From Mermis nigrescens (taxonomy: Eukaryota > Nematoda > Enoplea > Mermithida > Mermithidae): a DNA stretch of 64,000 nt. Location: contig JAVLUZ010000154.1 of assembly GCA_036768485.1 (NCBI GenBank), positions 26,969,535 to 27,033,534 of the forward strand, in the 5' to 3' direction. Position 1 is the first letter of the stretch; every line of letters starts with the position of its first letter. The position numbers were made by a program, and so were the translations under genes. The notes under the pieces are model-generated. The model worked only from the letters and a program-made list of their open reading frames with translations. It had not been told where the DNA came from and did not search any database. Positions 45,801 through 59,300 of the stretch are shown here, in pieces.

Positions 45801-48800
45801 TTATAAGAGGCTCCGCGCGCAAACGCTCTATATTGGTTATTAGTGGAGTGGCATTAAAAGACTGCTTGTACGAATAGGTTCGTAAATTTTATATCGCAGG
45901 TATGCCTTTTTTCACCGGCAAGAGAACAATGTCATATATGGTCGTATTTTGAGGCTGGCCCTCGGACAATCAAATGCCCATTGTTGCTCTTACCCCCGGT
46001 TAGTGGAGGAGCTGATGTTTATTTTCGGCAAATTTTGAATTTAAGTGCTCGCGGCTACCATGTCATCTCGGTAAGCTCATGCGTGTTGTACGCATTACCG
46101 TTTGTATTTAGCAAATATTTGTGCGCCAAAGATTGATTTGCAAAAACTTTCAGGATTGTCCTTGTACAATTAGATGCAAGGAGTTTTTAGGACAAAAATA
46201 AAAGGTAATAAATTTATCCAGCTTTGCGTCGGATTGAGTCATGTCCACACATGGGCGTGATGGGAAGTCTGGACCACACAAGGGTATGGGGGTTTTAGGG
46301 GCTTTGCACCCTTAGAAGACTAAATACCTTCCACCCCAAAAAACCGAAATTCCCCCCTTAGAATTCAACTTTTAAAAATTTTTTTGGCCAACAGATAAGT
46401 GAAAGGCATAAACGTCGATAAAATTTCGGCGCTTTTCGTCGTTTAGTAAATTGCTTTGCGATTTGTCCTTGTAAAGATCTGTAATTGAGTTTTTAGCTCG
46501 ATTGAGTTATATTTCAGCGTTTCACGCTCAGTAATTCACTGCACTATTTGTCTAAGGATACTTAGACTTTGGATTGAATGTATAGTAAATACATTGAAAA
46601 TATTTTCAGTATTTATTTACTGTTTTCTCTGTCTCAGATTTTGATTTCAACTAGGGATCGGCCGGAGCTCCGGCCTTCGGCTATTTCTTGGTCCTCCGGC
46701 CTTTGGCAGCCGGAAGTAAAAAAAGAGGCCAGAGGCTGGAGATTTTTTATAATTTTTTTACGTTCAAGATAAGCATATTAAATATTTCTTCAGTATGCAC
46801 ATATAGACAGATTTTGTAGGCTTAAGGCATGTGAATTGTATATTTAATACTCATTTGTGGAATAGTATTGTATTAACGATTAACGTATGAGAATATCTTA
46901 AATTGCATGTCAAATGACTAGAACTTGAAAGTTTTATTTAAATTTTAAACGCATTCATTCCGGCTTTATGTGGGTGTAAACATAAGCGTAGACCAGGATT
47001 TCTTTAAGAGGAATTATAAAATTTTTCAAGTCAGTAAAACCGTATAAAAATGCATCTTAGTTGTGAATGTTTTGTAGACTTCACATCGTCCTGCGACATT
47101 TTAAGAAAAATATTTTTCAATTTTCCAAAATTTTCAGTCGGCTATCTTTGCAAATTTTGCTACTCGGGTAGGACTTAGATTAGACAGAATGCAACAAAAA
47201 CCGTTTTCTTTGGAACTGAGGAATCTGGAGTGGCGCACAAGCGCCTTCCAGCGGGTATCGGGGCAGAGCCTTAGAAAATTGTACAAACCAAGCATTTAAA
47301 TCTTCAAATGTGAAGTTAAAATTGCCACAAAATCATCCGAATCTAGGTGTTGAATTCAGTCAATGAACAGGTAAAATAGATTAGCGCTAAGCGCAAAAAT
47401 GTTCCAATATTTCCACGCGAGAATGACTATAAAAATGCTGAAAACGCATGACATGCGAATCATTTATGCGCTGCAGCTTTTATGACGACAAAAGCTTTTA
47501 TTCTCATAAGTCAAAATAATAGCCAAAACTAGAGGACATCTGTTGATTTTATTCTCAAAAAACATTTCAGAACAGCGTTATGTAACCACAGAGCTTCGTT
47601 TCTAAAAGTTCAAAAATTTCCTCAGGGGGAATTCGTCTCTCACCCCAATAGCCCTGCACTGGCTACGCCAGTGGTTGCTCATACTCTTTCCAAAGATAGA
47701 ATTCAGCAAAGCAAGTTTGTGTGGTTTTGCTGTTTGAATCAGTGGCGTACCTAGGATTTTCCTGCAGGACGACGGTACTTACTTTTTCCAAAAACAGTCT
47801 AAAGGTGCATAAATTTGCCCTTCAAGCGCGAAATAGTGTTTTTTCTACGTTTTACATTGTCTACTTTTATGTAAAACCACATTCGAAGCAACATTTTATC
47901 GAAAAATTTTAAAATTTTCTACAATTTTGTGCGGAAAAAATCATTAAATTCCTATGATTTTAGCAAAAATCTAGCGCGAAGCGCCGGAAAATTTTTATGA
48001 AATTTAGGCGGAAGGAGGTTTAGAACTTTGATTTACTGCTTGACTTATTGTATTTGTAGCACTCAACGCGAAAAGTCGAGCATTTTTGATTAAAAATAGA
48101 AGAAAATTATGCTGAAATAGCTGTTTCGGCTGTTGAAATTGTTCTCAAACCTCTTTGATGGGCAAAAAATGACTTTTAGGTCGCCAAGAAAATAAATAAA
48201 TGATATTAATAGATATTATTCGGCGCTAAGCATCGGAAAAATTTGAGAAGTTATGGTCGATGACGACCAAAAATCATTGCAAATTACGCATCCATTCTTT
48301 GACTTGCCAACTATTTTGGGCCAATGGGAGGGGGCGGCCGCCACCCCCCCCTAAATCCGCCCTGTTCTGAACAACACCTGTACTAACTGCCAGTACAGTC
48401 ATATGATAACGCTCTGTAGATTGGATTGGAATGGTAAAGCCAGACATGTAACAGGGAGAGTGGAATCCCCCACCCAAAGTTAGTCGTCCCCCCATCCCCC
48501 AAAGCCAGAATAGTTTTCACCCTCCCCCTATTTTGAGAAAAATTTGTTTTTGGCCATTTGTAGGTGTTTTTTGGCCGCTTTAAATAAAAATTTGAGGCCA
48601 TTTACCCCCCCCTGCCCCCTTCCTCAAATGGCCAGGCATCCCGCACCCTAAATTCCGATCCTTTACTTGTTGGGGTAAAGCTCATATTATTATATGTAGT
48701 TAGTCTTCTCTTCTTGATGTTCGCATAGCTTGATTAAGTAGACACTGGTGTATTTGGTCAGTTTGAATTTATTTGACATTGACCTAACCTAAGCTACTGA

Positions 48801-51800
48801 TTTATCTGCGTTTTGATCGGTTTATTAATTTTTGGAGGGAGATATATTAGATCACACACCTCATTTTGACTTTGGTTTTACCATTATTCTGTCGTTTGTT
48901 TAGGAATTCTTTCCAAGTTGTTGAGCATTAATATGGTCAATATTTAGTCCACACAAATGTTTAGCGAGACGATAAAGGCTATTTTTTCATTATAACGTTT
49001 AGTTATCCATTAGTAGTATGTATATATTACACGACATGAAACTTATATATTCATGACTACAAAATTCTAAGTTCATGTAGAATTTCTAAGTTTATCTTCG
49101 GCTCCGGCCCCGGCTGGAGCCGGAGGTGAAGGAGGCCCCAGCTTCGGCGCCGGCCCGGAGGGAAAAAATCAACCTCTGGCCGATCCCTAGTCTTAGCTAG
49201 TAAAACGGTGGAAATTTTTTTAAAGCTTAGCTCCTTTTTTATACTTCGGAAGTACTTACCTATCTATTGTTGGAAAAGTCGCAAAGGTAAAAATACGAAC
49301 ATTTCCCTGCGCCTTGTGCCGCATTTGAAATTTTGGTCAGAGACCCATAAGCAAGCACGTATCCTTGGGGGAAATGGGGGGTTCGAACCCCCAAAATTCA
49401 GGAAAATCGGAAAAATAGGGCTTTTTAAACATTATTTTGTGCTATTTTTGGTCTTTTTGGGCTTAGTCCCCCCAAAATTGGTGTTGGTCCCCTAAAATAG
49501 GACGGCCAGCTACGTGCCTGCCCATATGTTGGGATAAACGCAAAGTACAGATGAGACATTCAGCCTTGCCTTCTGAAACACGTTAACCATTGCATCACAG
49601 GTAAACTTACGAAGTACGCTTATCACACTTTCACTAACATCCTATTTAATTACGAAAAAAGGTACAAAATATTTTGGGTAGGTACCGTACCGTTTTCGTC
49701 CATATAGAGAGGAATTTTGTACTATATTTCATACATATTTAAATAATCATCGATTTAGAGAGCGTTAACAAAAAAGCATAGAGGGGCAAGTTGCAGATTG
49801 CTTTCAAAGTCTGCAAACGAACTACGAAGGTTTGCTTTTTGATCGTTTCTATAGCTGGAAATCATTCAGCTATTCTGTGATTTTTTTTTGAATAAAGGAA
49901 AGGCATTGTAACAAACTTGATGATGAATACATGACTCGTCAGCGTATATTAAAGAACTCAACCAAAATCGTAATAATAATTACCTATTATTAATTATTTC
50001 CTCTTATCACACTATTTTTGACTAGCATATTTTGTTCAGATTGATTATCCGAATTGTTGGGACATCGAATCATTCTGCAAGTCTTTTGTGGAATTTCTCG
50101 ATTTCAAGCAAATTAGCCAAGTACGCAGAACATTTATTTACATAAACTTCAAGTCATTGTGTTATTTAATTAACCAACACGCAGTTACAGATGATTTAGC
50201 GATTTTGAAGTGTTATGTGTCAGGTCGTTTTCGAGGGTAGGGGCGGCCACTCCGACTGTTTGAAAAATTTCTCAAAGGTTAGATAATACTCGGAAAGATA
50301 AAAAAAATCAATCGCTTTGTTAGAAAATCTGCAAATTTTCGGCGCTTTGCGCCATATCTGAAGTTCTTCACGGGCAAGGTAAGGGTTGCCAGAGGGGGTG
50401 GATCGTGGGAAATCGTCTTACAACAAACATTGCTCCTTACATTGCAACTAAAAATGCTATAGCAATCCTTTTCATCCCAAAATTTATTTCCGATGGGACG
50501 AGTCGGTTAAATTCGATTTCAAATTGCGCTTTATAGAAGAAATACCTATGTATTTTTGATCATGTTTTATATTAGCATCAAAGTTTGACTTAAGTATTAT
50601 CAACAAACATACTCTTTATAAAAATATTAATATTTTAATGATAAACTATTAAACTGATCGAAAATTCGGATAATTGAGTTGAATTTTCTGAAACAAGTGT
50701 TAAGCATATCAAGGCAATGGTCAGAGCTTCGCCCACACATGGGCGTGGGGGGTTTGGGGGTGTGCACCCCCAGAAGTTGAAATACGCCAAGAATTCAAAT
50801 TTTGAATTTTGTTTGCTTTTTTAGCGATTTTTTGATGCCATTGGATAGTGCTCGATGAGAAACGTCGAAAAATGGTGTTTTTTCACCATACGACCACTTT
50901 TAAGACAATTTTTTGACCTTTGAAAAATTTTTCACCCTCCCTCCTAGAATTTCGGTGCTGCCCACCTATGGCTTCGCCCCGTTGCAGCATACAATTTTAA
51001 GTATGATGATTTAATTTAAAATGTTTGTTTTAAAATCAATCGAAGTAGCATCGACGAAATGCGTCAATTCTGTAAAATGCTGGAATTGTTAACATTAAGC
51101 TTAATACATATTCAGATCGTATTAATTGGTCCTTTGCCGGACACAATCATTCAGTATCGAATTGTACCTAACCGAAAAACAGCTATACTAAAAAATTTGC
51201 CTAAAAATTGTTTTAAAAATGAATAGAAGAAACAAAGCTGCATAGCTAGTTATGTATCCGCGATGAAAGTTAATGATTTTATTAAGGCCCATATATTTGG
51301 CTCTTCACTAGGCGGTTTTTTGGCACAAAAATTCGCAGAATATTGCGCAACTCGATCTAGCAAGTGGATCCACAGCGTTAACCCAAATCCAAAAATTATT
51401 TCTCTTATCCTATGCAATTCGTTTTGTGATACGGCCATTTTCGACAGACAGGAAATTGCTTCTTTGTAAGTTGCTCTTTAAACTTTATCATCAAAATAAG
51501 TCATTAAGACAAGATCTGATTCGTTTCCATCGCATTTATGCACAAAAGGATGAGTGAGAGACGTACATGATCTGGTGGGACGGAAGGGTTGGCGGGTTTT
51601 CACCCTCCCCTTCAGAAAATTTTTAATCCTCCCCTACAGAATTCGTGATTTTTCGAAAAATTCCAAAAAGTTCGTAGAAAAGGCGCTGTTTTAAGCGTTT
51701 TGGTCATCTTCACTCAAAAATGTCAAATTTCGGCGCTTCGCGTCTTATACACATTTTTTGACTATATTTTCCTCAATTAATTAGAATTTTTGATTAAAAA

Positions 51801-53282
51801 TTTTTTTAAATATTTTTATGCACTAGAAAGATGGCATCGTCAGAAACCACGATAAACGATGCTTTCAACGCGTATAATATCCGTTATTTTTGAGCTCAAA
51901 ACCAATTTAAACCCCCCACCTTCCCATTCCTAAGAATTCCCAAGCTATGCATATCTGCACGACCAACCCCGGTCCCGCAAGTTCCGACCCTGAAAAACCT
52001 GAGCGTGCCCATGTATGATGAGTATATGATAAAAAACACCGAAAATTTTACACTTTGAGCAAATAGCTTAAACGCTTATTTAAGCAGCTTTTCACGGATT
52101 TTTAGAAAATTTTTGGAAACTTTCGAAAAATTGCGAATTTTGAGGGTAGGGTGCAAAAATTTCTATTTCTGGGGGGCGGGATGAAAATTTGTCTGCTCTT
52201 TGCCATTTAATACTATTTTTTAATCAGTTCCAAAAAACGTTTGCGAAAAGCTCCTAAATTTTAATTGAAGCCAGACCCTTTGATTTTTCTGTTAATATAA
52301 TTGATTTTGGTCATAGACGCACAGCAGAATTGGTCTGGGAGAGGGTTCAGCTAGTCTGGGGTCAGTTAGACATCTTTTTTGAGCCAAAATGGCTTCAAAA
52401 CTGATTCAAATGCTGTAATAGCGTAAAAGTTTTGTTACTCGACAGTTTTTAGCATTTTCAAGCACTTTTGCAGAAGTATTCTAGATTTTCAACAATATCT
52501 AGCCTTCATTTTGCCCTATTTTCCCCAGTGAATTAGCTCGTTTAGAAATGTTCAAAATGTCTTTATTTTTGACTAACCCCTAATTATTCTCGAGGTATCT
52601 GACTTTCAAAGTTTTTTGCCCGCTTCCGAAGTAAAATTTTGGCTACGGGCATGATCGCATGTATACTATTTCACATTTTCACTCATCAATTAGATACACT
52701 ATACTTTATTTCATTTACAAACGAACCTGTTCATTTCATTTACAAATGAACCTGATCAAAGCAGGCGATTTTCTTCCTGAGCGAGCGCCCGTAATGCTCT
52801 TATTTTTAATGATAAAATTTGTTTAAATATCGGTACGTTTTCATTTTTTAAAAATTTTTTACCCAGAAGAATCGACTTTAATCAGTCACAGGATTCTTTA
52901 TAATGCCATTTTGATCTTAAGCTATTAAAATTTAATTTTTTTAAAGTTTTAGCTATTACTTTTTTTGTAGATTTTGGGCTTTTCCTTCTCTGTTATTGAG
53001 AAGAATAATAGCCAATGGCTTTCAGCATAGCAAGGACAAACAAATCATTGCATCTGTAGACTTCATGATGAACAGGGTACCAGATCATTTTCTAACTTTT
53101 TATAATAATCGAAGATAAATAAACGTTGTTACTTTGTGCTTTAGTCTTATACAGCGTGTTTCACAAAAAAGGTACATTACTAAAAAAGGCACGAGGGGCG
53201 TTCAAAAAATTCTTAGCCTAAATACCGTAAAGTGGTGTGGAGAAAAATTTTGCTTGACACTAAGAGGCCACATCTATTCAAC

Positions 53283-53341
<59 letters not shown>

Positions 53342-56300
53342 TGTGTATGAAGTTTCATTAATCAGTCTCTGTTTTTGGTGCTTCTGTGTCCTTTTTAGCT
53401 GGCCTAATTCATAGAAATATGAAAATTCAGAAATTTGAGCACTTGCAAATTTTAAATTTTTGACCCCGGAATGCATTAGTTCGGCGAACTTCGCGAACAA
53501 ATGGTTAAAATTTATCCCCTTCCTAAACGACAGTCAAAAAATTAGGGTGGTCGCCAATCTACCAAGGTTGAGCCAAGTTCCGGCTGACCTGTGGAAGGGG
53601 TCACGTCCGAGATTATTGGCCAAGTTGCCACCCTGATTGCTAAATATTGGCAAATAAAGGTCAGAACTTTAGCTTCGGAAATCGGCGTCTCTACTGGAAC
53701 TATCTTTAACATTATTCACAATCATCGGCTGATGTCCAAGGGTTGTGTACGTAGGGTGTCCAAAAGCCTTGGAAATCTCGGTAATGACCAATGTGCTGCT
53801 TGCAGCAAAGAACTTTTGACCTTATACTGAACCGACCGGTCGATTTACATGCCCGTCTTGTTACTGTGGATGAATCTTAGCTTCATCACTGGAATTCGGG
53901 AAGCAAGCGGGAATTCACGCAATGCAAGCATACTGATTTCCCGCCGCCTAAAAGGTTTTGAACTGTCAAATCAGCAGACAAAATCAGGGCATCCGTTTTT
54001 CGGGATTCGATGGATTACTGCTTATTGGTTTTATGCCACACAAGACTACTACGATTATAGGCGATCATTATGCAAAAATAATGTTTCCATTGCGACAAGC
54101 AGTACAGGAGGAGTGGCGTGAAATGCTGAGCAAACTTGTGCTGTTCCTTCATGACAATGCTCCAGTTCAGAAGGCTCGACTTTCCCAGGCTGCCATCCGT
54201 GACTGTGGATTTGTGACTCTAAATCACTCACCCTATAGCCCCGACCTGTCACCAAGTAAGTTGTATATATTTAGACATTTGAAACAGCATCTTCGTGGAA
54301 CCAGATTTTCAAACAATGTCGAACTGCAGAGGGCTACAGAAGCATGGTTTGAAGTCTAACCGTAAATCTTTTGTTTCAAAGGCATCCAATATGCAGAATA
54401 CAAGTAGAGTAAGTTTATTAATGTTTATAGAGACCACTATGTATAATAAAATTGGTTTGGACATTCTATTTCACTCAGAAGTACATCAGGCTGAGAACTT
54501 TTTGAAAGACCCTCATATACTGTGACGTACATTTGAAATCATGCGTCGAAACTTTGCAAGACTGTAGTCCAATGTTTGTTTGCTTGTTTGATAAAACGTT
54601 GTAAGATGTAAAAGATTTTAAAGATTTTTCCTAAATCCAGGGCTTTCCTCCTCAAATTAAATAGTTCGAGTCTCGGCGCAACAAATTTTTTAAAGACTTT
54701 TCCTAAATGCTGATATCTGACAGCTCGCATAAAAGTATCGAAATTTGTGTAGCAATATTGCACACTTTAAAAAGCTGATTTTTGAGCCTGGAAACATATG
54801 TCAATAAAAAATCAATGACTTTGTCGATCAGTTTTGCTACTGTTCAAAATTTTCTGTCGAACCTGATAGAGCTTATTTTGAGTCCCACTTACTGTAGCTT
54901 TAGAGTAAAACTATTCGAATAAATTAAATGAATTTTTTTTGCGTTTGTCGCTAATGCTTGTCTCCAAATGCTGAAAATTTAGTAATATAAGTGCACTTTT
55001 TAACAAATTATCAGTGACCATCTCTATTTTTGCAAAAAGAATCATTTATTTCTGGCAAAAATCTCTAGAAGATACCTTTCTCTTTTTGCAAAGATTTACC
55101 AAACAAGCAAACAATCATTGGACTACGCTCCTGCAAAGTTTTAATAAATAATTTCGAGTATGTATTACATTATACCTTTTTCAGTAGTGTGCGTTTTTTA
55201 TGAAACACCCTGTACATATATATTTCTCCTGATTTTTCTTTCTAACGTCTTGCCGACTTAAAATCAAATCGATAGCTTTCGCTAAACTTTAGGCTTATTT
55301 TGAAATGTATTTTCAAATATTTCTTAAAAATATTAAAAAATCTTAAAAATTTTAAACCAATCTATTCCGGTGCTTGTTCATTTGCTTTTAAATCAATATT
55401 CAGATACATAGTTTATGTTCTGAAATGAATAGCAGCTGTCGATGGTTTTAACTAGACTCAAGCAAAAGATGATGTATGTACGATTATGAACTTAAATGTA
55501 ACGACTCAAAGTTTTGGTTGGTATTCCCCTGCCATTTTTAGGGGAGGAGGTGAATCACCTCCTATTTTTGACTAAAAATGGCGAAAAATCACATAAAAAT
55601 GGCCAAAAAGCGAAAGTTTTCGCCAAAATTTGGCTGAGGGGCTTAGAAATTTTCTGGCTTTGGATGAATAAGAGGACGACAAAATTTGGGTGGGGGTCGT
55701 GGGATCCCGCATATCCCTGTTATGTGTATGTGAGTGTCACAGGCCTGCTGTATCCAAGATTTCTCCAAGATGATGGCGAACTCAGAATACTTTGCTTTTT
55801 ATTGTGAGACTGCAAGGAATCAAATGCATTTTTAGGCCTTTTACAATATGCTCTGTTTAATAACACCGTTAGGTAAATTGAATCTTTTCGAAAAAGTTTT
55901 CAAGCTCTTTCCTATGTCTTTTGGATTAAATATGAAGCAAGACACGAAGCGTTGAAATTATCGGTATTTTAAAAGATGTATGCCTCGATTATGCAAAATT
56001 TTAAGTAATAATGCACATCATAATGCTCAGGTATTATTACTTACGTCGATTAATTTTATATGTTTTTATTTCAAAAATTTAGATTTTTATATTTTTTTCC
56101 TCTTTAATCATAGTTTGTTTCAAAAACCGTTGTCGACTTGGGTTTATTATGGACTAAACATAGATGCACAAGGTCAGGGTCGGTATAGGGAGTAAAATTC
56201 AGGAATTGTGACCAGTAAATTTAGTCTTCACGTTTTTTTGCTAGTTAAATAATTAAAATGGTTAGAACAGCCTATAAAACCGCGTTTTTTAGTCCATTTT

Positions 56301-59300
56301 AAGTACCTTACAAAACTTTAAGCACAATACTATAGAAATTCATTAATTCGGCCTAAAAATTTATTTTTATACGATTTTTCGCGTTTTTTGTGCAAACAGG
56401 ATAGGAAATTATTCAAAAATTTTTACATTACTGCTTTTGCTCTCAAAAATGATGCAGAAAATGTTCGCCAGTTCAATATTGCCGAACAGGACCTGTCTGC
56501 CTGACTCTTAAGAGGAGTAAGTAATACCCAGACATGCACAGCATGGGAATTCTAAGGGGTTGAAATTTCAAAGTGCCCTTTTGAGGGCTCAAAAACAGTG
56601 GATACGCGTAAGAAACATCTTTTTTCGACGTTTCTGACGATGCTTTATGTTTGTAGAGCATAAAGACACAAAAAACTTGTAAAAATATCAAAAGATTCGA
56701 TTAAATTGAACAGGATATGATCAAACAATGAGAATATGGCGCGAAGCGCCGAAAATTCGACACTTTTGAGCACACAGCGTAACACGCTTAAAAGAGCATC
56801 TTTTATGCAAACTTTTCGGAAATTTTTGGAACATCGGAATTCTGGGGTGGTGTGGATTTAAAAATTTGGGGGGTTCAAAAATCCTACTCCAAGATCATTT
56901 ACACATATTCTTCTCTCAACCATACATATGTTCGGTCGTGTATAATGTAGTATACTCCCTGTGATGCTGTGCATAGGTTGGCCTTTTTACGATTGCATTA
57001 GTCTTCACATCGTCAATATTTAGCGTTCGATTTGCAATGATTTTTTGTGTGGCACAACATTGTTCATTTGAAAAAGCAGCTTATTGTAGTCATATTATTT
57101 TCCCATTGAACGGTTTATCTTATTGTCATTTTGCAGCTCAATTCAATGAACCACGAACAGCTAGCCTCTCGCATGACTCTTAACTGCGCTCGATCTCGGT
57201 GCAAGACTTTCAAAATTTCAGCATTGCCTATTACACTGATTGATGTAAGGCATGAAATGATATAATTGCATGCGTTAAGACGTACATCCATTTAACAGGC
57301 TTCATCATAAGGGGCAGACATGCATAGCATGGAAATTCTGGGGGTGGGGTGAAATTTATAGGTGCCTTTTTTGGGCCCAAAAATGGTGGCTACCATAGGT
57401 GGGCGGCACCAAAATTCTGGGGGTGCAAGATTTTTTAAAGATTAAAAGATGGCCTTAAAAATGATGGTATGACGAAAAAACACCATTTTCAACGTTTCTC
57501 ATCGAGCACTATCCATTGGCATCAAAAAATTGCGAAAAAAACCAAAAAAAAATTATAAATCGAATTCTGGGGGGGGTATTTTGGTTTTTGGGGGTTATTT
57601 TGGTCTCTCGGGAGGGTGTGTGCATATTCTCCGACGATACTTTTTCTTTCTAAAGCATAACAGGAAAACATTTCGGACAAACAACAAAAAAGTCGAATAA
57701 ATTCAACAAAATATAGTCAAAACATTAGTATATGGTGCGGAGCACCAAAATTTGGCACTTTCGAGCAATTAGATAGCTAAAAACGCTTACAAAAGCGCCT
57801 TTTCTACGAATTTTTAACAAATTTTTGGAAACTTTCAAAAAAATCGCGAATTTTCGAATTTTCTCTTTTTGTGGTTGGGGGATTTTTTTTGGGGGGGGGG
57901 TGAAAATTTTTTTGGGTGGAGGAGCGAAACTCCCTAAGATCATGTAAAATAAGCGGGCACGTTAAAGTTTCCACAGTGGGTAAAATTTAGTAACGGTCGT
58001 ATCGTATATAAGTATTGGTCAAAACATGTGTTTCTACAACTTTATTTTCATTTACTATCTTCCTTCAATTAATTGCATAATTGATGAAAGAGTAAAACAT
58101 TGACTCGTAATAAATGTAGAACTTTAAAAAGTATTATTTCCGCAATAAACTGACCAACTTATGTACATAATTGAAAATTTTGGTAACAAAGTAAAAGGAT
58201 AAGCTCGAAATCTTTTTCCCAAGTCTTGCATTTTCCCAAAATAGTCCGTCAGCTGTCCCGTGGCCTTATTTATCCAGGATTAATTCAAGGGGCGAACCTC
58301 AGCGACTTCGCTTTATATCAAAAACTATATAGAAGTCGTTAGCCATTAAGCAAATTAAAGTACATCTTCAAAAGTCTATACAATATTGATGTGTAGGTAG
58401 CGTTTTTAATTATGGAAGAAATCTATACTCGGCTATACATACACCACGCACACAAGAGCTCAAAATTTTGGATAGATGTAGTAATCGGCCATTTTCAGGC
58501 GATAGCCTTTTATTTTCAGCCAAAAAAGCATCTCAAAATGTTCTAAACACATAAGAGTTTGCCCATAAGTCAGGAAAGGGTAGAAAATCTTGGGATGGAA
58601 ACATTAATGTATAACGGCTTGAAATTTTAGATGATGGATCCTCGACCATTCTTAGGAGCGGGGGGTAAAACGCAAGTTTTCTCAAAAATAGGGCTGTCAA
58701 AAATTTTCGGCTTTGAGGGATGGGGACGATCAACTTTGGGTGGGGGTTCCCCATCCTCTTCTGTTACACGTCTGGATGGAAACCCCTTGTATTTGTAACA
58801 TGCATGGACGTGACCCATCTCCGAATTTCGCATGTTTTGGCAATGCTAAATTACATAGAATTTAGCTTTTATATACTCTTGGACGTTTCTTAAAATGGTA
58901 TCGTTTCTTCGATGGATTGATGTTGTACTACTCGTCAAGTTATGCACGTGAGGAAATATTAGAAATTTATTTTTCATGATCTGGTATGATATTGCCGAAT
59001 AATTCCTTATTGAAGTCTTAATTTATCTGCCCGCATTCACATCTCACATTCAGTTTTCAGTTTTAGCTATTAATAAAATAATGTCTACGTATTCAAGTTG
59101 CAAACACATACTTAGTTTTAGTTTATACATTTTGATCATATCGAACAAGTTCCAACAAAATTTTTGCTTTACACCGCCTTTATATGCTCTACAAACTGTA
59201 TTTGACTTAGGCTTTGTTGTTTAATTAGATAGATGTGGATAACCTACAATTTAAACTACATTTTTTTACGCAGACCGACTTAAGATTCTCTTCGCGTTCA

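Larger units (their letters stand above)
46652..49189. mobile_element. TAGGGATCGGCC hAT-like composite in SPG21 intron 2
   Basis: Ends TAGGGATCGGCCGGAG and, inverted, TAGGGATCGGCCAGAG. The subterminal regions are rich in GGAGCCGG/CCGGCTCC motifs. Flanking octamers do not match well, so it is old or rearranged. It contains the element at 47740-48364 and a CATGTAAC-family copy at about 48440-48650. Confidence 0.72.
53152..55212 (+). mobile_element. Dead mariner element in SPG21 intron 5
   Basis: Ends CAGCGTGTTTCACAAAAAA and, inverted, CAGGGTGTTTCATAAAAAA, flanked by TA (53150-53151, 55213-55214). It holds a broken transposase, a (GT)n run and a 3' part of about 0.7 kb with its own inverted repeat (54550-54600 against 55095-55145). 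Confidence 0.9.

Noticed and set aside
49376..49394. tRNA B box in GGGGGTTCGAACCCCC
   Set aside because: A pure palindrome inside a MITE, with no A box or cloverleaf.
53213..53500. Frame with a long Thr-His run
   Set aside because: Translation of the (GT)n microsatellite.
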